Shown: positions 9,913-20,097 of the stretch, in pieces
Numbering within the stretch: position 1 is the stretch's first letter
Layout: every line of letters begins with the position of its first letter
Source of the DNA: Acanthosepion esculentum
Lineage: Eukaryota > Mollusca > Cephalopoda > Sepiida > Sepiidae
Length of the DNA: 64,000 bases
Assembly: GCA_964036315.1 (NCBI GenBank)
Contig: OZ038488.1
Coordinates: forward strand, 64,267,254-64,331,253
Direction of reading: 5' to 3'
Translations under genes and position numbers: made by a program
The notes under the pieces: generated by a model
Told to the model about the DNA's origin: nothing
Seen by the model: only the letters and a program-made list of their open reading frames with translations
The model's database searches: none

Positions 9913-10062
9913 TAAATAAAGATATGTATCATAATCACGTTATTCCTAAGTTCTTATCTCTTTCACTATCTTTCTATGGCAATCTTGGATCTTCGTGCCT
10001 ACAGAAAAAAAAACAGAGTGTAAAAAATACAGCTCTTGCTTGGACACAGCTATTATTTTAAC

Positions 10063-11014
10063 TACAGTGCTGTTCGATAAAAGTGACTCACCCGATTTTT
10101 TTTACTTAAAAATTTTTTCGCCTATTGTTTTTGTGGTCAAACTAATTTTTAATCTTACTAATATAAAGAACCCTTCCCGACCACCTAGTAAAAAAAGTTT
10201 ACTCCCCCTAAGCTATTCTATTGATAATTATAATTTTGGATATAAATGAGATTTAGGGAAAAACTCTGTGCAAAAAAAGTGACTCACTTATTTCCTGCAA
10301 CTCGTAATCAATAGAAACATAAGCGAGCAGCTTTAAATAAAGAATAATAGAGGTATAATTTATTTATAGTAGGTAATATAGTTCGAAATATTTAATAATC
10401 TATAGGTCCTCCTTTATTTTGAATAACCTTTTCAACCCTTTTTGGCATTGACTTGATTAGGTTCTGGCAAATCTCATCTCCAAGCATTGAATTCCATTCG
10501 GATATGAAATTCACAATCAAATCCGTTTTGTTGCTCAATTGCTTTCTCGAGAGCCTGTACTTTATAATGCTCCATAAGTTTTCTATGGGGTTGAGGTCAG
10601 GAGATTGGGGAGGCCATGTCATAACACTCACCTGCTTCTCATCAAAGTATTCCTTCATCAATTTTGATTTGTGACAGGGAGCATTATCCTGCATAAAAAT
10701 GAGCTTGGTGAGGTCGATTTGCACCCTTTCATCAGAAGGAAGCAGACAAGACTCTAAATTTCTCTTGTACTGCTTGCCCCTGAGGGTCTTTTCAATAGGT
10801 TTTAAGAAACCAGTTCCATGAAAAGAAAAGCATCCCCAGAACAGTATACTGAACGGATGCTTGACAGCACTTACTGCTAAATTCAAAGAGCTTTCAAAGC
10901 TTCTTCGGATTTTAGATCGCTTATCCTTTGAATTTAGCTCAAATTTCGTTTCATCGGAGAAGAGAACATTTAGTAAAAAAGTCAGGTGAGTCACTTTTAT
11001 AGAACATCACTGTA
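10063..11014. mobile_element. Tc1-like DNA transposon, internally deleted, with both ends
   Basis: The element runs 10065-11012 (948 bp). It is bounded by TA dinucleotides at 10063-10064 and 11013-11014, the Tc1/mariner target duplication. The ends are inverted repeats of about 42 bp: left begins 'cagtgctgttcgataaa', right (reverse complement) 'cagtgatgttctataaa', and both continue 'agtgactcacc'. Full Tc1 elements are usually 1.3-1.7 kb. The transposase N-terminus is missing, and the right terminal repeat runs straight into catalytic-domain coding sequence. Confidence 0.93.
10392..10994 (-). CDS. Truncated Tc1-like transposase (DD34E domain only)
   Basis: A 200-residue open frame. The catalytic triad is complete: Asp in FSDETKF (residues about 12-18), Asp in IFMQDNAPCHKS, and Glu in PDLNPIENLW. 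There are 34 residues between the second Asp and the Glu, the DD34E spacing of Tc1 transposases. The frame ends with GGPIDY, as many Tc1 proteins do. Typical Tc1 transposase is about 340 residues, and the two N-terminal helix-turn-helix DNA-binding domains are absent. The displayed start lies inside the right terminal repeat and is probably not natural. Without DNA binding it could not mobilise the element alone. The frame has no stop codon, which suggests the deletion is recent or the copy young. Confidence 0.9.
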   Translation of the reverse strand: MTHLTFLLNVLFSDETKFELNSKDKRSKIRRSFESSLNLAVSAVKHPFSILFWGCFSFHGTGFLKPIEKTLRGKQYKRNLESCLLPSDERVQIDLTKLIFMQDNAPCHKSKLMKEYFDEKQVSVMTWPPQSPDLNPIENLWSIIKYRLSRKQLSNKTDLIVNFISEWNSMLGDEICQNLIKSMPKRVEKVIQNKGGPIDY

Positions 11015-11034
11015 TCTTCTCTTCTTGGTAAAGT

Positions 11035-11545
11035 TTATTGTTTTAAAAAGCGTTGATTAAAATTGTAATAAAACCTAAACCTATGATGAAAATGAATTTC
11101 TACATTTTCTTTTGTTCTTGAGAATTTACAACAAAAATATTAAACACTATTTATTTATTTATTTCTTAGATTGTTTATTAACAAGGATGATTTTATATTT
11201 GTAACATTCTAAAAACTAATACAACTGTATTAAAACTAATGTAATGCAATATTTATCATTTACCAAATTATAATAAAATAAATATGAAAACAAATTTTTA
11301 TTCATAAATTTATAAGCACTTACTAAATTGTTAAAATGTGTCGATTAACTATGAAGTAATCCTTATTATTTACCATTTTTATAAAGTTCGAATTGATTCG
11401 ATTCCAATAAACAATATTATAAATAATATCTTTTTCATTATTTTTGTTGTAAATTCTCAAAGAACAAAAGATATATGAATTCATTTTCGTCAAATGTTTA
11501 GGTTTGATTAAAATTCTAATCATAGATTATTTAAAATATAAAAAA
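11035..11545. mobile_element. Foldback MITE-like element
   Basis: The segment 11050-11135 is an imperfect inverted repeat of 11440-11525. Both arms contain 'gaatttacaacaaaaa', 'cttttgttctt', 'gaaaatgaattc' and 'aaacctaaac' in reverse order and complement. The roughly 300-bp centre is AT-rich and noncoding. It sits right after the Tc1 element. No target duplication was found. Confidence 0.65.
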
Positions 11546-11649
11546 AACATTACTGAAGAGTGAAGGTAGTTAAAATAATAGCGGTGTCAATGGAAAAACC
11601 GTCCTTTTGACACTCAATATTTTTACGTACACATAGGTCGAAGATTGTC

Positions 11650-11707
<58 letters not shown>

Positions 11708-11760
11708 GTTCATATCTATCTGCCCATATCTATCTGTTTATATCTATCTATGTAGCTAGC
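11650..11760. repeat. (TATC)n tetranucleotide array
   Basis: About 14 uninterrupted units to about 11708, then degenerate units with 'tgtt' and 'gccc' interruptions. Confidence 0.96.
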
Positions 11761-12725
11761 TAGGTATCTTAAACTTAACTTATAATGCATAAAGACAAAT
11801 GAAAAAGAAATCAGGATATGAAGATAGGGTTGCGCCAATCTTTCAAAACAGTGAACCTATACAACTGCCTTGAGAATCGTCATTCGAAACCCTGGCCTCA
11901 CATAAGCTCGAATACTGAATTCTGGAACTGAAGTATATAACGATCTCAGCCACGAGAACTGCCATGTGCGAAGAGACCATAAAATCATTCACTTAATTCT
12001 ATTTAATCATTTAATTATATTAAGTTAATTCAATGAAAAGCATCTGATTAATTGTTAATTGTATTCACCTATCTACTTAATGCCACAACATCTCACATCG
12101 TTTTTAATATATAAAGAAAGGTTTATGCCCAACCTGGGCGGGCGTATCTATGTATGCCTTTCTTTATCTATCTGGATTCATAGAAAGAGATGGAGGAAGA
12201 GAAATTGAGTGGGATTTGTTACACAATGCCAGCTTTGGCACATGTCTCCATTTATAATGTGAAATGAACTCAACTGACAATGATTTGTGTGAGCAGCTCA
12301 CCAAGTCCAGGTCTTAATCGAACGGAATGATGGCTTATTGAATCGTGATTATATCATTTCAACTGCTGCGGCAAAAAGACAAATGAGAATTTAATGAAAC
12401 TCATCTCGATGAAAAAGGATAAATTCTGATGAGCCGACTTTTAAAGGAAGCCATTCTCAAGCCTGATCACCGGATAGAATTCTCTTTTTTATGCTCGAAA
12501 TTAAGCCATAACGCAACTCGTTTGCCAATCAGGGATCGAATTTCTAATTTCTAAGCTGCGCAATCATTTTGTTCTTCAATGTCCAAATGAATTTATCTAT
12601 GTATACAGTTTGGACAGTGATGATAATGACTTGGATTATAAAGCGTTTATTATTTGATTACAAATCTAAAGCCTCATCTCGTCGGAATGTAACCAATTAT
12701 TTCTATAGTACGGCGATGACATCAT
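11761..12725. other. No recognised feature
   Basis: About 1 kb without coding signal or similarity to the repeats seen elsewhere in the window. It is among the least repeat-like stretches here. Confidence 0.55.
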
Positions 12726-12734
12726 TTTATCTAA

Positions 12735-13033
<299 letters not shown>

Positions 13034-13129
13034 TTATAGTTGTTCCAACGAGAGAAAAGTGTACATTTTATAAAGAAAAGAGAAACCGCAAACGTGTTTG
13101 GTTATTATGTGGATTTTTAAATATATATT

Positions 13130-13390
13130 ATACATTATTATCCATATTTTTGCTACACGCGTTTCCTGTCTCGCAATATTCATCAGGCAAAGACCGTTCT
13201 GGGTATGACGATAAACTACATCCGCGTCCTGGGTAAGACGATAAACTACGTCCGACAGCAAAGCCTCTGATCAAGTGGTTTTGAGGAGCGTGGGACCATC
13301 TCTTAATTGCTGGTGTTCCCAGCTCTACCCTGACCCGGAGTGGTAGCACCTGTTAGGATCCAAGCTAGTGGCAAATAGTTAACCCTCAAA
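13130..13390 (-). repeat. PLE-terminal-like repeat with two 30-bp direct repeats
   Basis: The minus strand carries two adjacent copies of a roughly 30-bp unit containing 'tagtttatcgtc.tacccag' (13198-13257). These are followed by a CTGATGA...GAAAC core. The layout resembles PLE terminal repeats, but no PLE coding sequence adjoins it. Confidence 0.5.
13147..13193 (-). ncRNA. Hammerhead-like motif
   Basis: The minus strand reads TTTGC, CTGATGA, a 14-nt stem II region, GAA, ACGCGTGT, A, GCAAA. TTTGC/GCAAA form a perfect 5-bp stem I around the predicted cut, and the cleavage triplet would be GTA. Stem II pairs only weakly (TTG/CAG) and stem III has no loop. It is probably a decayed PLE ribozyme. 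Confidence 0.45.
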
Positions 13391-13690
13391 GTGGAGTCAA
13401 AACACTATGAAAGTGTAAAAATAAGTCTTAATACCAGAAATACTTTTTTTTTTTAAGTATTACCAGCAATAAATTTTTTAAGGAAAAAATTATTTCCAGC
13501 AATACATTTTTGGAAAACAAAATATTATGAAAATTTTGTCGGCATTAAATAACCCATTGATGTTGATATACCGTAAAACAAAACTAACCAGACCAAACCA
13601 AATGATCAGGCAAAGAGTGAATATTTCCACATATTATTTTAAAAAATTAATTTTCCTTATGTTTTTCAATGTTTAACCGTTGTCTTTTTT
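13391..13690. other. No recognised feature
   Basis: AT-rich noncoding sequence containing a duplicated 'attaccagcaataaattttt'-type word near 13460-13510. Confidence 0.55.
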
Positions 13691-13692
13691 GT

Positions 13693-13693
<1 letters not shown>

Positions 13694-13740
<47 letters not shown>

Positions 13741-13827
13741 TGAGTAGAATGATAGATTGTTTGATAGATACGAACAGAATGTTAGATAAATAGTTAGACA
13801 GATAGATAGATAGATACGAGCAGAATT

Positions 13828-13879
<52 letters not shown>

Positions 13880-13931
13880 GAACTGACAGGTAGATAGATA
13901 GGAACTGACTTTGATATATAGATAGAAACGG

Positions 13932-13992
<61 letters not shown>

Positions 13993-14051
13993 TGAGTAGA
14001 ATGATAGATAAATAGAAAGATAGATCAATAGATAAATATGTGCAAAATTAC

Positions 14052-14103
<52 letters not shown>
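13694..14103. repeat. (GATA)n superarray
   Basis: Five to six blocks of (GATA)n, 25-65 bp each, separated by related interruptions such as 'gagtagaatgatagat', 'gagcagaattata' and 'ggaactgac'. The repeated interruptions show that whole blocks were duplicated, not just single units. The 170-residue Ile/Tyr/Leu/Ser frame on the minus strand is an artefact. Confidence 0.96.
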
Positions 14104-14104
<1 letters not shown>

Positions 14105-14279
14105 TGCACAAGGAGAGAGCGCAAAACTATCTTTCTACCTGTGTTATCTCGTGTTGTGATAAACAAAGTGTATATCAATTTAAAATATTAAAATTGTTTT
14201 GCGACATACATGGGATTTGCTTATTTGCTGAGAAGTTAAAAATACGCTGGAGGAGAACTATTTTAGCCAGGTTTTCAAG

Positions 14280-14480
14280 ATACACACATATACACGCACA
14301 CATACACACACATATACACACACATGCAGATATACACACACATGCACATACGGAGATACACGCTCGCGTTCGTATACACACGCTCAGACACACCCACACG
14401 CTCCCACGGGCATAGACACGCACATACACACCACACAGACACGAACACACATATCCACAGACACACGCTCTCACGCCCCA
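14280..14480. repeat. Degenerate (CA)n tract
   Basis: 200 bp of CACA/CATA-rich sequence with G and T interruptions. Confidence 0.92.
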
Positions 14481-14929
14481 TCACAGCTGTTTGAGGTTTC
14501 CTATAGCCCAACTGAACTTAAATAAAGTCAATTCAGGTTTGCTATGGTAAGAATTTTCTATCCCAAGTAAAAATCACCACAAAAATGGCAAAAGTAATTT
14601 TGTTACAGCTTATTTTCTCTCAAAAAATGGATTTTCATACTTTTATAGGGGTAAAATATTGAAAAATGACTGTTTTATCATCATCTAAACAAATATCAAA
14701 GAAACTTTTGATCTGAACCCCATGAAACTAGGTATTTTCTGAAAGCAAAGGATATATTCTTTCATTTAAAAGTAAAATTGGCTGGTGTAAATGACTCAAA
14801 ACTTTTTTTCAGGGGGTAAAAATGGGAAAAATAGTGAAAAGTTTGCATTTTTTCTACTTCTAAACAAAAACTTTCCCCATTAATGGGAAATTAACCTTTT
14901 TTTTTTAAATCAGACTTTCATAGTTCATA
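14481..14929. other. No recognised feature
   Basis: AT-rich sequence with several near-repeated 'ggtaaaa.t..gaaaa' words and no open frame. Confidence 0.5.
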
Positions 14930-15130
14930 AGAAAGATATAGCCTCAAAAGAGAAAAAAGATATTGTAAAGTTATTATTGAATGCTAAGCACACAACATTC
15001 GAAATTGCAAAAAGTTGAAGAGATCATATAACAGTATAATTCAAAACACTAACAAGAAAAATAACTGCTTTAAGAATGTCACAAAAAGAAATTTGACAAA
15101 AATTAGGATCTAGAGGACACCTTTTTTTTA
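14930..15130 (+). pseudogene. Possible Tc1-like transposase N-terminus relic
   Basis: Translation from about 14937 reads DIASKEKKDIVKLLLNAK, then TTFEIAKS, a stop, and RDHITV. The sequence resembles the first helix-turn-helix of Tc1 transposases, with '(I/V)V.LL..G..T..IAK.L.RDH.T(I/V)'. Downstream frames become unreadable after about 15060. No terminal repeat is visible. The match is short, so confidence is limited. Confidence 0.4.
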
Positions 15131-15473
15131 ATAGTTGAGGCCAACCTAAATAAGATGCAGTGGTTTCCTTTCCTTAAATACAGAATTGAATGATTTACAC
15201 AATTCACAGTTCAAAGTGAAATTCCCAATTTTGATGTTATTTGACACTGAACAATATGCACACTTTTGAAATCTAACAATTCCAATACTCCTAGAATGTA
15301 AGAAATTATAAAATGATTAGTTATTTTTCTTTACTTTCTACAGTAAATTGAATAATTGTCAATGAGAACATCATTATTAAATGCCAAATGTAAATAAAAT
15401 AATGGTCCCTATTGTGTCTGTAATAATTATTTTCAGTTAAAGTATAAATTTAAATATTTGAGAAAATATTTAC
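15131..15473. other. No recognised feature; possible intron
   Basis: AT-rich. If the 58-bp exon candidate next to it is real, this is the intron downstream of it on the minus strand. Confidence 0.4.
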
Positions 15474-15531
15474 CTTAGAACTTTGAGATGCACTGATTCC
15501 AAGAATATCATCTTGAAGAAGATCTTCATCA
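15474..15531 (-). CDS. Candidate internal exon of an unknown gene
   Basis: On the minus strand a pyrimidine-rich, AT-rich stretch ends in 'tttttatattttag', followed by a 58-base open segment and then 'ctaag' joined to 'gtaaatatt'. Both boundaries fit the AG/GT consensus. One frame reads DEDLLQDDILGISASQSSK, an acidic, low-gap peptide unlike the transposon fragments around it. Base composition is less AT-rich than its flanks. The host protein is not recognised. Chance occurrence cannot be excluded for so short a segment. Confidence 0.35.
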
Positions 15532-15937
15532 CTAAAATATAAAAATTTATGACACTTTATCAAAGAATAAATCTCAACTATCAATAATTTTAATGTCATT
15601 CAGCAAAAGAATATTCAATATAAAACCAATTAATATTTAAGATCAGCCAGATGTCACTTATCTTTTATATCAATAAATGTAATACTGATTATATAACTCA
15701 TTAAAAAAATTGTGTAAGATTTTGTCAAGAAAATTTGACTCCACTGTCTTATAATCTTCATTGAAACATTTTTTTAAATTGACAGAAGAAAATTTAAACT
15801 CAAAAGCATTAAATTTTTCTTTATTTACATTGAAACAAATCACAAAAATCACAAAGTTTGATCACATTGTTTTATCTGAATTTCTGTGATGAGGAATCAT
15901 CATTATTATTTACGTTATTTTTTTATTTATTTTTTTT
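15532..15937. other. AT-rich, no supported gene
   Basis: A 60-residue frame at 15670-15852 (minus) has AT-driven composition (Asn, Phe, Lys, Tyr) and no recognisable motif. I do not call it a gene. Confidence 0.5.
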
Positions 15938-16880
15938 TAAGCGTATCACCCCAAGCAAGGCTGGAGGCCACTATCACGCAAGGGGTTATAGAAGGGTTGG
16001 AGGAAGAGCAGATAGGAGTGGTAAAGGAGAGGATGTGGAGAAAGAGAAAGACAGTGGGTCGATCAAGGCAAGGGGGTTACAGAAGATTTGGAGCGAGAGC
16101 AGATAGGAATGAAAGGTGAAAGGATGTGGAGAAGGGAAGTGGATAGATCAAGGCAACTGGAGATGTCGATTGACGCTACACTTAAACCGTTGGAGATTGT
16201 ATTTGTCAGGGAAACAGTAATAGGGAAGGGAGTTCCATAGGCGAGATGTGCGAGACATGAAGCTATTGGAGTAGAAGAGACGTCTACATCTAACAGTTTC
16301 AACGGTGTAGCCTCGTAGGACGTTTAAATTCACGAGGCCTAGGGACAAGCGAAAGTAGCCCCTCGGAGCAATTACCGTGAAAGTATTTGTAAAAAAGACA
16401 GAGCGAGGCAACATCGCGTCTGTGAGAGAGCGACTGCAGACGAGATGACAGATCAGGGCCAATCACATTGCATATCCGTCTCTGGATCTTATCAAGAAGC
16501 CTGAGGCAAACAGCAGGGGCCCCAGACCATATATGGCAGCAATACTCCATACAATGGCGAATGGTCGATTTAAAGACTTGGAGGATCGTTTCCAGGGAGA
16601 AAAATTTCCTGGCTCGGCACAGGGAACCAACTTTCCTTGCGGTGGATGATGCAACTGACGCGATGTATTTGTTCCATCTCAGATCAGCGGACAGCGTGAG
16701 ACCGAGCAGCCACAGAGAGGAGCTCTCGAGAAGTTGGTCTTCAGACATTCTAATGGGATGCAGGGATGGATCCTTGTGGTGGTTAATAGAGAGCAGTTTT
16801 GTTTTAGAGGCGTTAAAGTTAACCATCCATTTCTCGCCCCAGTTCACAACCGATTGGAGGTCCTTTTCAATTTGAGCTGC
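15938..16880 (-). pseudogene. LINE-J reverse transcriptase C-terminus and 3' end
   Basis: A relatively well kept minus-strand copy. The first 182-residue frame (16847-16299) shows WMVNFNASKTKLLSINHH, LLGLTLSADLRWNKYI, ARKVGSLCRARKFF, STIRHCMEYCCHIWSGAP, LLDKIQRRICN and SLCLFYKYFHGNCS. A shifted frame (about 16310-16148) adds RRLFYSNSFMSRTSRLWNSL, CFPDKYNLQRFKCSV and NRHL before the stop. These are the conserved blocks after the RT palm in jockey/CR1-like LINEs. One frameshift separates the two parts, and the polymerase box lies outside. The 3' UTR (15938-16147) contains a tandem duplication of roughly 90 bp and ends 'cttgcttggggtgata' followed by an A-rich tail. Confidence 0.87.
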
Positions 16881-16884
16881 CAGG

Positions 16885-17000
16885 TTAACTTTACAGTTGA
16901 ACTAATGTCCTTATCTTTGTTGTTATTATCACATTTCAGCCACTGTGCTCTTTGATTGTCATTTAATCCAAGTAACCTTCAGGAAATTTCAAACTGAACC
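16885..17000 (-). repeat. SINE-3 remnant
   Basis: It shares 'tgtcctcatctttgt'-, 'cgtttcggcc'- and 'aaatttcgaactgaaccc'-type words with the intact copies, at reduced identity and in the same order. Confidence 0.5.
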
Positions 17001-17109
17001 CATGAAATTGAATTTTGACGAATATATTATTCTCATTCTCGTCCTTTAATACTGAGTCTGGCTGTATTACCTGACCAGAGATTGAACTAAATATTACTAT
17101 GCCACTAAT

Positions 17110-17378
17110 GTCCATTATTTACATTATTCGGACTATTGTCCTCATCTTTGTCACCATGTTTATTAAAACGTTTCGGCCGTTGTTAGGTGGTTGGAATGTC
17201 GAACTGAACCCTTTATTTCACTCACTTTCTAGTTCCACGTGCCATGTTTAATGGATGTCAGTTATCTCCTGTTAATTTCCCTCTGAAAGTTCTTCACTGC
17301 CTTAACCGAGTATTGTCCTGTCACTGGATCTAACCAACGCCTTTATCCACTGTGCCATGTGTCCTTGAGGACATCTGT
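17110..17378 (-). mobile_element. SINE-3 copy
   Basis: On the minus strand it starts at 'ggacacatggcacagtgg' (A-box-like), passes the body word 'catggcacgtggaacta', and ends at 'ggacaatagtccgaataa' with 'tgtaaataatgg'. An internal deletion removes the CTGAAGA half of the hammerhead-like motif, leaving 'ggccgaaacgtt'. It lies just downstream of the PLE relic on the same strand. Confidence 0.8.
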
Positions 17379-17439
17379 GTATGAATTTCTAGACCTAATG
17401 TGTTCAATCATTTTTTACCAGTGCTCATATTACAATTTT

Positions 17440-18478
17440 TGCTATCATCACATTGTTGTTACGAGAGCTCATATTGCAATTTTTGTTGTTATTATCGCTT
17501 TTCTCTGGCGCTCCTTATTACTGGTTCCCATATTGTATTAATTTCTATGCTTGGACGGTTCAGGAGATTTTTGTGGCCTAGCATATGTGCTGATTCCTTA
17601 AGTTTACAAATTTTCCAATGGTGTTCCTTGTCTATGATCTCAACCTGATCCCACAGAGAGCGGTGATCTCCCTTCTCTCTCCATATGTGGTCAGCCACGC
17701 CTGATTTTTCCACTTCGTGTTACAGCTTTCTGGTGTTCTTGAAGCCTCACCTTAAGAGGGTGGCCTGTCTCTCCTTTATATTTATTTCCGCAGCTGCACG
17801 GGATAGCGTACACACAGTCTTTAATCATCTTCTCCTCTATGGGGCGGTCTTACTCGGGAGAGATATCTGCGAAGTGTCGTCACGCTTTTGAAGGTTGTCC
17901 TGATGTTATATGGACTGCAGATCCTGTGTATTTTCTCTGATAACGCCTTCACATAAGGCAGGTAGACTGTCTTCTGAGTGTTGTTGTCCTCCTCCTCCTC
18001 TTCTACCCGCCTATCCCAGTTTGGGGGGGGGGGGCTGCTGACATGTACCCAAGGTAGTTGTTACTTTGTAGGGTACTACTTATACTGACCAATTCTTTAT
18101 CTAATGTCTCTGGGTCGCCACTTATGACTTTTGCTTGGTGCTGTAAGCAGCGGACAATCCCTTTCTTTACGCTGTATGGATGGTGGGAGTCGAAATTGAA
18201 CTGTCCGGTGAATGTTGGTTTATGGTATACGGATGTCTTGAACCCCTGCACTGTTCGAGATATTAGAACATCCAGGAATGGGAGTGTGTTGTTACTTTCT
18301 TTCTCCATTGTGAACTTTATCGAAGGTCTTATTGAGTTGACATGGTCCAGTAGAACCTGAACATCTTCCTGGTGTGGCCAGAGTATGAAGGTGTCAACTA
18401 CGTACCTTAACCATATAGTTGGCTTTAGAGATATAGATTCTAATGCCATTTCCTCAAAGTATTCCATGTATATATTCG

Positions 18479-18482
<4 letters not shown>
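17440..18482 (-). pseudogene. Penelope-like element: reverse transcriptase plus GIY-YIG endonuclease
   Basis: Minus-strand relic with both PLE domains. The RT part (18482-18003, 159 residues open) has LRYVVDTFILW near residues 25-35, TMEKESNNTLPFLDVLISR near 58-76, TSVYHKPTFTG, and SHHPYSVKKGIV. In PLEs the first motif is normally YVDD; here the first Asp is Val, so the polymerase is dead. After frame breaks, the nuclease part reads KDCVYAIPCSCGNKYKGETG (17821-17762), then SGVADHIW, WKICKLKESAHML and NTIWEPVIR, ending at 17492. The Y...YKGETG pattern is the GIY-YIG core. It begins upstream at a (TA)n tract and ends near SINE-3. The nuclease type differs from the YIG-type fragments at 7437 and 29790, so it belongs to a different PLE lineage. 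Confidence 0.9.

Positions 18483-18565
<83 letters not shown>
18481..18565. repeat. (TA)n microsatellite
   Basis: About 85 bp, uninterrupted, abutting the PLE RT relic. Confidence 0.98.
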
Positions 18566-18567
<2 letters not shown>

Positions 18568-18712
18568 TGTTTATAAGTTATTTTTATAGATACAACTATT
18601 TAAGTAAGTGTTCTGTTTACAATAAATAGTATTAACTACATTTACCGACCTGAATTATTATAAACAGAGCATTTACTTAAATATCTATAAAAATAACGTA
18701 TAAACAGAATAA
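18566..18712. repeat. Inverted repeat (hairpin)
   Basis: Bases of about 18566-18618 and 18662-18712 are near-perfect reverse complements sharing 'ttctgtttata', 'gttatttttatagata', 'tttaagtaa' and 'tctgttta'. The spacer is about 44 bp. It is adjacent to (TA)n. Confidence 0.85.
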
Positions 18713-18769
18713 AATTAAAATAATTGTCGGACTTAGTCTATTTCATTTATATATATTGATATCTTATTT

Positions 18770-19142
18770 ATAGGGTAGGGGAAAATGCAGAGTGTTGACC
18801 TATTTTGACACACTAACCTCATTATGTCATTTGAGGATGATGTAAGGGATTAAAGTTTATTTAGTTCATTGTGAGAATCTGAAACAATCCAGTCTGTTTC
18901 TGTCACCGCCAAATTTTCAATTCTGACATATTTCATTCAACAACATATTTGTAAATAATATTAAAATGAGTACATTTTTAGAGATTTCGAAATTAGCGAA
19001 AACGTTTTCATAAGCTTTTTATATAATTAACCAAGAAATTTCAATTAAAATACCTAAGAAATTTGAATTAAATGATTATTAATTATATTCAGAGAAACAT
19101 ATTTGTATCTAAAGTATGTTAGATATATTTAATCTTTAGCAG
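18770..19142 (-). repeat. pLTR-B copy
   Basis: Reverse-complement match to 7206-7430 and 6551-6660: 'gtcatttgaggatgatgt', 'gaatctgaaacaatccag', 'aaccaagaaatttcaatt', 'tttagcaggatatgaatgt'. Confidence 0.8.
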
Positions 19143-19189
19143 GATATGAATGTACATTAAACAAAGGAAAAGTTAGATCGAGGTTAATC

Positions 19190-19485
19190 CCCTGTATTTC
19201 ATTCAACAAATTCTGTAAATAATATTAAAAACGTGTCTGGTTCAGAACGTTTTTAAAAGGATTTTCGAAATTAGCGAAAAATGTTTTTGAAAAATTAAAT
19301 GTAAATTAGTATAAGCTTTTTGTATAATCAACCAAGAAATTTAAGTTAAAAACCTAAGAGATTTGAATTAAATGAATTTTAATTAAATTCAGAGAAACAT
19401 ATTTATATAGGTTAAATGCCTAGAGTTCTGAACTTTTATGTTCTAGATATATTTATTAAGATTTAGCAGGATATGAATGTACTTT
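19190..19485 (-). repeat. pLTR-B copy, tandem to the previous one
   Basis: It repeats the last 200 bp of the preceding copy, head to tail, with a small insertion containing 'gtctggttcagaacg'. It shares the 'tttagcaggatatgaatgta' end. Tandem terminal repeats are usual for PLEs. Confidence 0.78.
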
Positions 19486-19739
19486 AACGTAAGGTAAAGT
19501 TAGATCGGGATTAATCTCGTAGTCTATATTTATTAAGCTTATGAGTTTAGTTAAAGACGTATTCCGCATTAATATAAACGAGACCCATTTAACCCGATTA
19601 CCGCGTAGCATCCAACTTTGTCAAAAAATGCATATATACGCACACATATATATTTTTTTCTTCACCCATAATACATACACTGCAACAAGGATAGTCATAA
19701 TGTTCATATCACTAGTATAGAAAAGTAAACAATGTAGTA

Positions 19740-20013
19740 AAAAATAAACAATTGTTGAATGAAAAATATATCAGAATTGACAGAAACAGACTGGAGTGTT
19801 TCAGATTCACACTTTAAGCCCTTCCACCATCCTCAAATGACATACTGAGGTCAATATCGCAAATAGCAATATCTCTTGTTTTTAACCTGGAATATTTTTT
19901 CCATTTCATTTGTGATTTGTTTACAGTTCTTGAAGATTAAGAGCTGCTGTTTTTTAGAGCTTTCAAGAAATAAAATTATTACCTATAGGATTTTAAATAT
20001 TTGATATTCTTTA
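19740..20013 (+). repeat. pLTR-B copy, opposite orientation
   Basis: It starts 'gttgaatgaaaaatatatca', carries 'catcctcaaatgacatact' and the 3' block 'gttcttgaagatta' to 'tttgatattcttta', and then abuts (TA)n. With the two minus-strand copies it forms an inverted arrangement around 19490-19740. No PLE coding sequence lies between. Confidence 0.8.

Positions 20014-20080
<67 letters not shown>
20014..20080. repeat. (TA)n microsatellite
   Basis: (TA)n followed by a short (TTA)n. Confidence 0.97.
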
Positions 20081-20084
<4 letters not shown>

Positions 20085-20097
20085 TTATTATTATTAC

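Noticed and set aside
10392..10994. Domesticated transposase gene
   Set aside because: The open catalytic domain is inside an element with intact terminal repeats and TA duplications; nothing suggests host use.
13666..14178. 170-residue open frame, minus strand
   Set aside because: It is a translation of (GATA)n repeats (Ile-Tyr-Leu-Ser runs). The same applies to the long frames over (TA)n, (CA)n and (CTT)n at 8543-8862, 27716-28415, 31256-31819, 43409-43666 and 59293-59621.
18780..18930. Hammerhead in pLTR-B
   Set aside because: GAAAC and a TTGAGGA word are present, but the first core base is wrong, the spacing is too long and no stem I can be formed in any copy.
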